Below, piece by piece: positions 54,115-64,000 of a DNA stretch of 64,000 bases. The notes beneath the pieces are model-generated. The model was given only the letters and a program-made list of their open reading frames with translations. It was not told where the DNA came from and ran no database searches. Where the stretch lies: assembly GCF_000372725.1 (NCBI RefSeq), contig NW_005200333.1:201288-265287 (forward strand), given 5' to 3'. This DNA is from Emiliania huxleyi CCMP1516. Lineage: Eukaryota; Haptophyta; Isochrysidales; Noelaerhabdaceae. Made by a program: the position numbers and the translations under genes. Numbering within the stretch: the first letter of the stretch is position 1; every line of letters begins with the position of its first letter.

Positions 54115-55364
54115 TCACGCGCTGTACTCGCCGGAGCCGGTGCCGGACGGGAGTCGCGAGATCGGCGGGCTCGACGCGCGCAGCTTGGCGACTAGCCCCG
54201 CCTTCGCCACGGCAATGCTCGCCGCAGGCTCGTCCCACGCGGCTTGCTCGCCGCCGCACGCGTGCAGGAGTGTGTCGGGGACGCGTCGCAAGTCGACCCA
54301 CGCCGGCTTGCGCGGCGGCGCGGCGGCCGGCTCCGCCAGCGGCTCGGGCCTGCGATGCGACGGTGTCGCGCTTAAGAGGCGGTGTCGCGCTGCTAGCCTT
54401 CCGTGGGACTCGGCGTTGCCTGTCTGACTAGTCGATCTCTGTCTGACCGTCCGTTCTCCGACTGTCCGTGCGTGCGATCTGGGCCCGGGGTCGTGCTGTT
54501 TGTGTGAGGGTGCGAAGGTGCGGCGTGTGACAAGGCGACTGGGGAAGGGGGAGAGGGGGGGGGGGGGGGCGCGAGTGGGGAGGCGGAGGAGGGCTGCCTC
54601 AAGACTCGGTCAAAGGCGGTCGGCCCGAGGACTGCGGCGTCCTCGGCGCGGCGCGGGCTCGGCTCGGCCGACAGCGGCGCGGGCTGCACCCGCAGAGGGG
54701 CGGCGTACAGCGCCTGGTGGTCGGGCGCGGGGTCGGGGGTGAGGAGGGGCGGCGGCGGGGCGGGGCGGCTGGAGGGCGCGCACCTCGTCGGGCGATTCGC
54801 GGATCAGCGAGCGCTGCTCGAAGCACTGCAGCGCCTGGGAGGGGGGATGCCAGTACGCACTGATGGGGCGACCGGGAGCGTGCGGCGTGGGACGGAGAGG
54901 AGGGCCTGGACGACGACTCGCTGCGCACGAATGGTTTCGAGCAGCTGGGCGCTCTCGCCCGGTGTGGCTAACGCGAAGCTCACGCGCCGCTCGACCGCGA
55001 GCGGCAGGCAGAAGAGACCACCGACAGGCTCGCTCAGCAGGAGATCGACGCCACACTGATCGTCGGCCGTCACGCGAACGACGCGCGTGAGGGGCCAGCG
55101 GTTTGTGAGGCGCCGCGTGCTCGGGTCGAGCGTGCAAATTCCTCTCGGCCCAATCTCGATGATGCGCATGTACGAGCCTCGCAGCGCGTTGCCTTGCTTC
55201 ACCGCCACAAATTCCTGCACCTCGCTGCGATCCGACCATTTGGACTGGCGGACCATGTGCGCCGCTTCTGCGACTGCCGCCCTGCGCTCGGCGTCACGCT
55301 GCACCAAGGCTGTAGCGTGCCGATATTGGACGGGTGCCGCAGACGTGTCAGCGCGGTCGAGCAT
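54115..55364 (-). CDS. Small protein resembling the N-terminus of RME-8/GRV2 (DNAJC13)
   Basis: Four exons (54906-55364, 54784-54834, 54598-54713, 54115-54349) close in phase to 286 residues; two of three introns are GC-AG. Residues about 48-110 (EFVAVKQG, LRGSYMRIIEIG, TLDPSTRRLTNRWPL) resemble the opening PH-like domain of RME-8/GRV2 endosomal proteins, which begin with a VVKHSWRGRYKRI-type strand and a NPNT-TN motif. The rest (FEQRSLIRESPDE, VDLRRVPDTLLHACGG) is unassigned. True RME-8 proteins exceed 2000 residues and carry a J domain, absent here. It is therefore a fragment, a truncated copy or a separate short family. Confidence 0.45.
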
Positions 55365-56039
55365 TGAGTGATGAGCCCTCAGCTCCCGCGATGAGCCCTA
55401 GGCTCCCGCGGAGCTTGATGGCGATGAGTGTGTGATTGCGGGGGTCAGCAGGCCAATGTGGGGCTTGGCAAGAAAGAAACGAGAGATGGGATCGGAGGAC
55501 GACACGCCGCCACCACACAGGGATTTTAATGGGGCTTGGCACAGTCTTGTCACGGATAGACGCGCTTTTCTTTTTTGAGAAGATAGAATAACCTCAACAG
55601 GAGTCAACAGGATCAAGCAGAGAGGGCGAGACGGCGGCGGGGCCGCGGCCGAAAAAGGCTAGGAGGGGGGGCCGGGCCCCGCATCCGTTGCCCAACCAGC
55701 GGAAAGCGAGTGGGGGGAGGATCGAGGGGATAAGAGGGCCCCTCCGGACCGAGGGGGGGAGGCCGAACGGAGAAGCCTCGAGGGGTGACGTCGAGTGAGG
55801 ATGTACGTCGTGTGCGTGTCTGGTGCTTGAGCACTTGAGCACTGGATAGGGTCGGTTCCGCATGGTACGGGACCCCTCGATCGTCTCGCCCTCCCTCACT
55901 GGTGTGTTCATTGGGGGGGGTCATAACAAACACGGTACAGGATCGAGGTGCACGCTGCTGCAGCAGTGTCGTCCCCCCTCTCCCCGACGCGTGTCTGGTG
56001 CTTATTAGCTCCGAGTAGAGGGGGCGCTCCGCTGCTAGG

Positions 56040-56236
56040 GGAAACCTGGAGCGCGGACTAACCCTCGGAGACCCGTGTTTACTTTACGGCCCTCTCCCTG
56101 CGAACGCGCACCCCCCCCCTAGGGGTCAGGGCTCTCTAGCCCGTAGCCCGATCCCGATCATCCGGCCCGCTGGGTGCGCTTCTCAGCTCCCCGGCCCTGG
56201 ATGTGAGGCTAATGACTGCACTCCAAGTGCTCCAAG
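56040..56236 (+). repeat. Dispersed repeat A, copy 2
   Basis: About 195 bp shared with 61217-61411: CCCTCGGAGACC, TGTTTACTTTACGGCCCT, GCGAACGCGCACCCCC, then CGATCCCGATCATCCGGCCC to TGCTCCAAG. Both copies end at the same base. Confidence 0.85.
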
Positions 56237-56261
56237 AAAGAATACTGTCGACAGAAGATAG

Positions 56262-56427
<166 letters not shown>

Positions 56428-57134
56428 ATTCTCTCTCAACCTCGAACCGGACGCGCACCTCTGTAGAGTTGGATGGAGGGTGCTGAGTTGTCAGTTGAGG
56501 AAATCCAAGGACGCGCTTGAACCTTGATGCCCCGCGTACCCGTACGGCGTACGTAGCCGCGTTGGACGCGTTTTCACGATTAGCGTGTCAGAGTGAACTG
56601 GAACTAGCCTCTTCGGTCTCGGCCGGTCTGCACCTGAGCCCTGGTCTGACAGACTGACAGCAAACCCCGGACAGCGCCTGACAGTGCCCGACAGCCTGAC
56701 AGCGCTGACAGCACTTTCTCTGACAGTCTAACAAGCTTGGTTCCGCTCCCCGGCCTGCCACCGCACACAGAAGCTCGTGACGCACGTTCTCGCCATCGTC
56801 CGGCAGCCGCAAAGCGACTGGATTTTTCCGTCCCCTAACAATCGTTGCTGTAGTGGCGCCAATGGCCGCCTCCCGTCGCGCCATTGGCACCCTAGCCAGC
56901 AGTAGCACCGGAGGCAATATCACCAAACCCACAAGTCACAAGAGTTACGGAGATGCTTGCCACGAGCACCGTGACGCCCGACCCTGTGAGCACCGTGGGC
57001 GTATACGGCTGCATACGGTGAGATGATGCACAGCGTGGCCAGACGAGGAATGCCAGGGCGGTTTTTTTCTTTCTAGGCACGCCGAAGGCCTCTTCTCGCC
57101 GAAGGCTTCTGCTAGCGCCGGGGATCTCAGCTGG

Positions 57135-58451
57135 ATGGCCACACAACATTCGCAGAGGCGGCAGCCGTCCACGACATTCGCGGACCTGCACCACGACCTG
57201 CAGTGCCACGTGCTGCTCTTCGCCGACGTCGCGAGCCTCGTCGCCGTGAAGGCCGCGTGCACTGCGCTCCGCCACTGCGGCCGCGCAGTGCTTCTCTCGC
57301 CGCAGTGGCTGAGCCGCGGCGGTAACCGCGAAGACATGCGGCACAGGCTGTGGCGAGGCGTCGATCTGTGCGTCCACGCGCCGCACGTCATCGTTGCGCA
57401 CGCTGGCCATGTCTGGTCGCTGGCGCTCAGCTCCGAGTACCTCGTGTCGGCGGCGGAGGGCGAGGTGGTCCTTCAAGTGCGCGACGCGTCGCGCTCGAGT
57501 CGCTCCAACGACTGCGCGTACCGGCGAGTGCAGCACGCCGCGAGCGGGCGGTCCGTTGACGGCGTCACGCTCTCTCGGTCGGTGCTCTCGTGGCACTTGG
57601 CGCTCCGTGGACATCAGCTTGCGGTGCTCGGCCGCCTGGTTGACCTCAGCCGCTTGCGCGAGGGCGACGGCCAGGAGCCTGACCGCATCGTCGCGTGCCC
57701 GCTGACGTTGTCGATGGCCGCGTGGAGCGACGCCGGCCGGCTCTTCCTGACGCAGGATCGGGCGATTCGCGTCGCGCGGCATCCGCCGACCGACCGCCCT
57801 GCCGACAGCGACGTGGCCGGCGGCATCGTGCTCGAGGACAGGGTGCTGAGGGCCGGCGGGCCACCGCCCGCGCGAACACACGGCCTCGCCGCTGGCACGC
57901 TGTCGGAGACGCTGTCCTTCGTCGCCGTGACGAGCCACATTTCCTTCCCCGATCAGCCCGCTGTCCTTCGGCACCGCGCGATCACCGTGCTCACCGTGGA
58001 CACTTCGCAGCAGCAGATCACCATGACAGCGGTGCGCCGCCTGCAGGCCCACCACCAGGCCATCTACGCGCTGGCCACGGCCAACGATCGCCTTGCGAGC
58101 GGCTCCGACGACCACACCGTCAAGTTGTGGAACCCGTTCGCGCAGGACCCCGCTGCGAAACTGCTGGCTACCATAAACACCGGCGCAAAGGTCTGGGCGC
58201 TTGCGATGAGCGGCGACCTCCTCGTCTCGGGCGGCGCCGGCAACGCCGTCTCGAACGTCAACGTGTGGAGCTTGCGCGGGATTGGCACGTTCCACGCGGC
58301 CGGCAGCGTGCGGAGCGCCGTGAGGCTGGCGTCACTGCGCGGCATGCCGGAGCAAGGGGTGCGCTCGCTCGCGTTCGATGGCGACCGCGTCGTGGCGGGC
58401 GCCGACGACGGCCGCTTGTATGTTTGGCACCACGACGGCTTGCCGCTGTGA
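57135..58451 (+). CDS. F-box-like and WD40-repeat protein
   Basis: Intronless, 438 residues. Residues about 14-55 form an F-box-like helical segment (FADLHHDLQCHVLLFADVAS). WD40 blades follow, the clearest being LQAHHQAIYALATANDRLAS with GSDDHTVKLWNP, then VWALAMSGDLLVSGGAGNAV and the final GVRSLAFDGDRVVAGADDGR with LYVWHHDG. An SCF substrate-receptor role is likely. The middle of the propeller is divergent (ADSDVAGGIVLEDRVLRAGG). A minus-strand open frame over the same bases is a shadow. Confidence 0.8.
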   Translation: MATQHSQRRQPSTTFADLHHDLQCHVLLFADVASLVAVKAACTALRHCGRAVLLSPQWLSRGGNREDMRHRLWRGVDLCVHAPHVIVAHAGHVWSLALSSEYLVSAAEGEVVLQVRDASRSSRSNDCAYRRVQHAASGRSVDGVTLSRSVLSWHLALRGHQLAVLGRLVDLSRLREGDGQEPDRIVACPLTLSMAAWSDAGRLFLTQDRAIRVARHPPTDRPADSDVAGGIVLEDRVLRAGGPPPARTHGLAAGTLSETLSFVAVTSHISFPDQPAVLRHRAITVLTVDTSQQQITMTAVRRLQAHHQAIYALATANDRLASGSDDHTVKLWNPFAQDPAAKLLATINTGAKVWALAMSGDLLVSGGAGNAVSNVNVWSLRGIGTFHAAGSVRSAVRLASLRGMPEQGVRSLAFDGDRVVAGADDGRLYVWHHDGLPL

Positions 58452-58979
58452 AAAGGCTGCGCCCCTCTCCGCGTCTGCGGCTGCTGGGGCGAAGCGACAA
58501 GCGTGCGCGCCACTATCGGCAGCGAGACGGGGTGTGGGTGTAGTCCGGTGGTACACCCGCACCTTGCGCAGTGCAGTGGCGGCCACTAGGTGTGTGCGCA
58601 ATGTGTGTGTGGGTCGCACGGGTGTGTGATGCCGCGCTCTCACTCAGTGGACATCATAGATCATTCAAGTTTCATGCACCCCACATCGTCCCTCGCGCGC
58701 TCGACCTCGCGAGCCCTCGCGCCTCACGGGCTCGGCCTCGCATGTGCCGTGTGGCACACCGGGTGTGGTTCAAGTTTCGCTGTGTGCGGTGCTAGCCCCC
58801 CCGCCCCCCCCCCCCGCAAAATTGAGAGCGCGCGCCCGCCATTCGGCGCAGTCGGTCTCTCGCGGCATCCGCACCATTCTCCCGCCGAGAAAGCCAGGTG
58901 GGCCGCCTCTCTACCTTCTACCCTCGAGCCGTCCACCCTCGAGCTGTCCGCCTCTGTCGCCCCGCCGCCCGCTCGAGGC
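58452..58979. other. Intergenic region between convergent genes
   Basis: No gene or notable repeat. A C run occurs at 58798-58815. Confidence 0.4.
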
Positions 58980-59353
58980 TCAGCCCCTCGGCGGCACGAA
59001 CCCCTTCTGGAAGCGGAACTCGACGATGCCGTGCTTCATCTCCGACACGACGCCCGCCGAGCAGTCCACCGGCTGCTCGAGCTTCACCTGGGAGTAATTA
59101 ATTACTAGTTCATTAGTTAATTACGAGCAGTCCACCGGCTGCTCGAGCTTCACCACGCGGGCAAACGGGCCGATCGGCCCGCCGACCGAAGTGGACGTGT
59201 CGACCGACGCGCCGAAGGGCGCCTCCATCTTGGAGATGTCGCCCACGAGCTCCACCTGGGAGGAATTAATTAATAGTTAATTAATTAATTACTTGGAGAT
59301 GTCGCCCACGAGCTCCACCTGCCCACAGCGGCGCGGGTCGGGACACCGCGCGG

Positions 59354-59396
<43 letters not shown>

Positions 59397-61145
59397 CCCT
59401 CTCTCTCGCTCCCCCCCTCTCTCTCTCTCCCTCTCTGGGAGGCCGCCCTCGACACGCCACCTCGACAGGCGAGGGCGGTCGATCTCGGCGAGATCTCCGT
59501 TCCATCTCTGCACACCACCTCTTGCGCGATCTCCGCATCTCCGCATCTCCTCTCGGCCGGGGCTCGGCTAGGCCTCGGAGGTGTTGACAGTCATGTTGAG
59601 CTCCTCCTGCTGCGAGAAGCCGGGCAGCAGCACCCCCACGTGCAGGTGCACGCCGTCGTCCCGCTGGTAGACCTGCGTTAGGGTCAGGGTCAGGGTCAGG
59701 GTATGGGTATGGGTGAGGGTTCGGGCTAGGGTCAGGGTCAGGGTCAGGGTCAGGGTTCGGTGGTCCCGCGCGGTAGACCTGTGCGGAGGGGAGACGCCGC
59801 CGGGCTGGGAAGGGAGGCTGCTCCCCCCGCCGCGCCGCCCCTCTAGGAGTGGGTCTGGGGGAGGGCGACTCGCAGGCGCGGGCCTGCGGGAAGGCGGAGT
59901 AATCTCGTCACATCTCCCCACATCTCCCCACATCTCCCCACATCTCCCCACATCTCGCCACATCTCCCCACATCTCCCCACATCTCCCCATATCTCGCGG
60001 GCCTGCGGGAAGGCGGAGGAGTCGAGCGAGAACTTGTCCTACAGTCGAAGGCTCGGGGCGGGTTCCGGGGCCGAGGCGGGCGGCACGAGTCGGCGGGGGG
60101 GGGGAGGGGAGTCCTTGTCGAGGTCGGCGACGCAGTGGGTGCGGTAGGCGGGGAAGCAGCAGAGCAGGAGAGCCTGCAGCAGCCCGGCGACCAGCGTGAC
60201 GCCCACCGCGCCGCACGAGACGTACCCGTCCTCCAAGCTGTGCTCGAGGTCCATCTGTGCGGTCAGGGTTGGGTCAGGGTCAGGGTCAGGGTCAGGGTAG
60301 GGGTTAGGGTTAGGGTTAGCTGTGCTCGAGGTCCGTCTGCAGAGCCGCGCGGGGAGGGCGGCGGCGGCGCGGCGCGGCGGCGGCGGCGGGCGAGGCGGCG
60401 GCGGGCGAGGCGGCGGCGGGCGAGGCGGCGGCGGGCGAGGCGGCGGCGGGCGAGGCGGCGGCGGGCGAGGCGGCGGCGGGCGAGGCGGCGAGAGCACCAT
60501 CGGTGCACATAGCAGCGCCGCGAGGCAAAAGAGGCAGAAGCGACCGCCCGGCCCAAAGGCGAGCCCCAAGGCGGCGCGCGTCGCGCCCTCGGCCGCCGCG
60601 GTCCACACCTCGAGCGCGATCATCGCGACGCCGGCCAGAATCGCCATCGACCGCCGCAGGACGGTGCGGAGCACGACGTTGGCGGGAAGGTGCTCGATTA
60701 CCTGGTCCGGGAGCATGCCCTCGAAGGGGCTGTGCTTCGTGCCAGCCTCTTTGCTGCCCTCCTCCTCCTCCAGAGAGACCTCGCGCCACACCATGTAGCT
60801 CGCCGTGCCCACCAGCAGCAACCCGTTCAGGAGTGTGATGAGCCGCACGAGCACGCCAACCTTCCACAGCCGCGAGCCCAGCCGCTGACGCTCCGCCGCA
60901 AGCGCGGCTGCCCGGGTGGCGCGCATGGGGCCACGCTTCGTGCCAGCCTCCATCGCCGACGCGGACCCGACTAACGGCTCAGCGAGGTTCGAATCCTGTA
61001 CCTGCATCTGCCTGTCGCTTGCAGCTACCGGCGTGCCTGCCAGCAACGGCGTGGCCGAAAGGGAAAAAATCAGCGTATCGCTGTTTAGACTTCCAGCCTG
61101 CTGTGGGAACAGCTGACGCAGTCTCGCCGAGGCTCGCCCCAGCAT
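58980..61145 (-). CDS. Multi-pass membrane protein with unusual introns
   Basis: Six exons (60498-61145, 60120-60254, 60003-60038, 59574-59672, 59154-59255, 58980-59087) close in phase to 375 residues. Hydrophobic segments are VRLITLLNGLLLVGTASYMV, MAILAGVAMIALEVW, FCLFCLAALLCAPM and GVTLVAGLLQALLLCCFP. A soluble tail follows (VYQRDDGVHLHVGVLLPGFS, VELVGDISKMEAPFGAS, GIVEFRFQKGFVPPRG). I recognise no family. Four of its five introns are bounded by exon duplications, with telomere-like, AT-rich or decamer filler. The junction near 60039-60119 is uncertain (GT at 60134 or a GA donor). Confidence 0.68.
59058..59321 (-). repeat. Two AT-rich introner-like insertions in duplicated exon sequence
   Basis: Intron 59088-59153 (66 bp) lies between 30-bp identical copies (59058-59087 and 59124-59153). 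Intron-like segment 59256-59318 (63 bp) lies between copies 59229-59258 and 59292-59321. The filler in both is nearly the same on the minus strand: TAATTAA-rich, ending CTCCCAG. Confidence 0.92.
59657..59779 (-). repeat. Telomere-like repeat between duplicated acceptor sequence
   Basis: Copies of the acceptor and exon start (CAGGTCTACC...GGGAC on the minus strand) at 59657-59679 and 59757-59779 enclose variants of TTAGGG/CAGGGT (59676-59756). Confidence 0.82.
59877..60018 (-). repeat. Duplicated exon end with decamer array
   Basis: GCGGGCCTGCGGGAAGGCGG occurs at about 59880-59899 and 59997-60016. Between them is an array of CACATCTCCC decamers. The functional donor (GC) is in the 59997 copy. 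Confidence 0.85.
60236..60346 (-). repeat. Telomere repeat between duplicated exon start
   Basis: AGCTGTGCTCGAGGTCC occurs at 60236-60252 and 60319-60335. The filler includes three perfect TTAGGG units (about 60301-60318) and GGTCAG variants. The next 150 bp (60374-60493) is a 12-bp GCGGCGGGCGAG array. Confidence 0.87.
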
Positions 61146-62136
<991 letters not shown>

Positions 62137-64000
62137 ATGCGACGAGCTGCCTGTGCCCTGCTCGGGCTGCTGTTGCAGCGCGCAGCCGCACATGCGCTGC
62201 CGCGCGAGTACGAGATCGCGCGAGATCTCGCCATACTGAGCGATGGGCGAGCCACGTCCGCTCTGTCTAACGAGGTCGGCTCTAGCTAGCCGCCCGCTCT
62301 CTCGCACATAGCATGTGCGGCCATAGCTGCAGTGCCGCACGCCCTCGCCTGTGCAATCAGGCGCGGCATCTTCAAGTCTCGTTCCGCACGGCGTCCGGTC
62401 TCTACGAGACACAGCTCTCGCGAGTGAGCCTTTGGGCTCAGGACGCACAGTTGCTCGTCAATGAGGGCTGCCAGACTCAGACGATGATGCTTCCTTCGCT
62501 TCCCACTTTCCGAGGGCGCCTCCTTGAGAGCGTCGGCGTCGGAGGGCTGAGGCAGAGCGTGCCCGGTGGCGTGAGCGCCACCGCGCTGGGTCCCCAGCAC
62601 GCGCTGCGCATGCACATTCACTCGTCCGAGGTTGACCTAATCGTCGAGAGTGCAGACTCCTTTGAGCTCGGACGGTCGCTGCTGCCTGGGCAGTACATCA
62701 TCTACCGTGCGGACGCGCGGACGGAGGTGACCGGCTCTGCGTCGGCCAACGCCACCGGCTGGGACGAGGCGCTTCACAGCAGCACCAAGCCGCTCCTTGG
62801 ACGGGCCATCCCTGACTCCCGCCGCCGCCGCCGGCTGGAGCACACAGGGCCGCCTCACGGGCGCATGGCAGATTGCCCGGTGGCGCCTGAATTCTACACC
62901 ACGAAGCTCGGCATCATCTCAGACTGGGGCTTCACGGCTGCTGCCGGGGGGAGGGACGCTGCGCTCAGGGAGATTGCATCCATCATCAGTAGTACCAATC
63001 TCGTGTACCGCGACCAGGTCGGCATCGAGTTCCAGCTGGGCACGGTGATCATCAACGTCGACGGCTGCGGCGACTTTGCCGACACGGGGCCCAATTTTGC
63101 GCCCACCGTGCCGGGGCAGCGAAACCGGTGTGGCGCCGCGCTTGCGGACGCGTACACGCCAGTGCAGGGGCACCTTCTCTCCGGCGGCGAGACCATCACG
63201 GTCGAGGCGCAGGGAGGCCCCAAGAAGATGCTGCAGCGTATGGCGTCGTGGCTCAACGTGGCGCCACCGTGCCCAGACTGCGGCCACTGGCACCTCCTCA
63301 CAAACTGCTTCCCGCCCACCGGCACCATTGGCATCGCCTATTGGGGGCGCACCTGCCAGACGCTCGATGGCAACCGCGGCTACGTCTCGGATTCCGGCAC
63401 CCCGTGCGACAACACGTGCGACGTGCGCCTCCCCAACGGCAACGCGGCCGCCATGTCCTTCTCCTACTCCGAGCGGTGCGGCCCCGAGGAGGACCCTGCC
63501 GCGTGTATGGGCCCCGTCGCACTCACTTCATGGTGGGGCAGCAAGACGTGGCGCACCTTCGCGCACGAGGTCGGACACTTATTTGGCGCGGACCACACCT
63601 TCGACCAAGGAGGGCTGATGAGCTACAACTACGAACACCACCGGTTCTACGACGACGGTCTGGTATGTGAGAATGTGAACAACGAGCTGGCCAGGCCAGG
63701 ACAAACGTGCCTCGTCTCAGGCGAGTCCATCTGCGGGGATGGGTCGCTCAGCTACGGCGGCGAGGAGGGCTGCGACGATGGCAACACGATTAGCGGCGAC
63801 GGCTGCGACGCAGCCTGTGGTCGTGAGTGCGGGTACACGTGCACCGAAGACGCGCGTCGCTCCTCGACGTGCATGACTGACTGTGGCAATGGCATGATTG
63901 ACCTCATATCGCACGAGGAGTGTGACGACGACTCGCGGTGCTGCTCAGGTTGCCGGCTGGCAGTAGGGGCGCTATGCTCAGGTGGTGAGTGTTGTAACGA
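62137..64000 (+). CDS. ADAM10/17-like secreted metalloprotease (3' end off window)
   Basis: Exon 1 (62137-62274) and exon 2 (62361 to the window end) join in phase 0 through an 86-bp GT-AG intron; 592 residues are visible. A signal peptide (ACALLGLLLQRAAAHAL) and a prodomain-like strand (LQVSFRTASGLYETQLSRVS) are followed by a metzincin catalytic domain with HEVGHLFGADHTF (zinc site HExxHxxGxxH) and Met-turn GLMSYN. After it comes a DUF4215-type Cys-rich repeat (EEGCDDGNTISGDGCDAAC) and then a disintegrin-like start (EECDDDSRCCSGCRLAVGAL) as in ADAM10/17. It is probably a sheddase or extracellular protease; membrane anchorage cannot be judged because the end is missing. Confidence 0.85.

Noticed and set aside
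56892..58295. Long minus-strand open frame
   Set aside because: It overlaps the F-box/WD40 coding region and shows Arg/Ala/His-rich shadow composition with no domain.
60296..60320. TTAGGG repeats as a chromosome end
   Set aside because: Only three perfect units, inside an intron with coding exons on both sides; interstitial, not a telomere.
60980..60995. GGTTCGAATCC, a tRNA B-box-like sequence
   Set aside because: The flanking bases do not form a T stem or acceptor stem, and the site is inside coding sequence of the membrane protein.

Overview
This is a GC-rich eukaryotic nuclear window with two 100-N assembly gaps (5870-5969 and 37309-37408). I infer a unicellular alga, most likely a haptophyte of the Emiliania/Gephyrocapsa type. 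The reasons are very high GC, dense small genes on both strands, abundant simple repeats, roughly half of the introns using GC-AG splice sites, kinesin-light-chain-type TPR and NHL/BTB proteins, and two-component HPt signalling next to animal-like families (myosin, ADAM protease). The species is inference; no marker gene is present. There are no bacterial operons, rRNA, tRNA or CRISPR features.

Layout, left to right. A myosin heavy chain with a WW-PDZ tail (minus, running off the left edge). An F-box/RCC1 protein and, 0.1 kb downstream, a DEAD-box RNA helicase that lacks its 5' third (plus). A single-exon protein with two tandem TIR/HET-like modules (minus). A ~1.5 kb foldback element. An FHA-coiled-coil protein resembling XRCC4 (minus), a Cys-rich zinc-binding protein, a BTB-NHL protein with two frame breaks and an LRR protein (all minus). 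A membrane-anchored cyclase/kynurenine-formamidase-family protein (plus), a membrane-anchored DnaJ (minus), a TMX-type protein disulfide isomerase (plus) and a giant fibronectin-III surface protein cut by the second gap (plus). A RINGv-TPR protein and a multi-pass membrane protein (minus), a Cys-rich/Pro-rich surface protein (plus) and a membrane patatin phospholipase (minus). A MITE, an HPt phosphotransfer protein (plus), an RME-8-like fragment (minus), an F-box/WD40 protein (plus), another membrane protein (minus), and an ADAM10/17-like metalloprotease running off the right edge (plus).

I rebuilt intron-exon structures by hand for about a dozen genes (about 47 introns); nearly all reading-frame phases close exactly, so these models are firmer than single open frames. 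The most striking result is that many introns are bounded by direct repeats of the flanking exon, with splice sites at the same place in both copies. The DNA between the copies is AT-rich filler, telomere-like repeat or minisatellite. This looks like recent intron gain by local duplication or insertion (introner-like). A second contrast is that conserved housekeeping genes are intron-dense, while repeat-domain genes (RCC1, TIR-like, TPR, patatin, WD40, and FN3 after its signal exon) are intron-poor.
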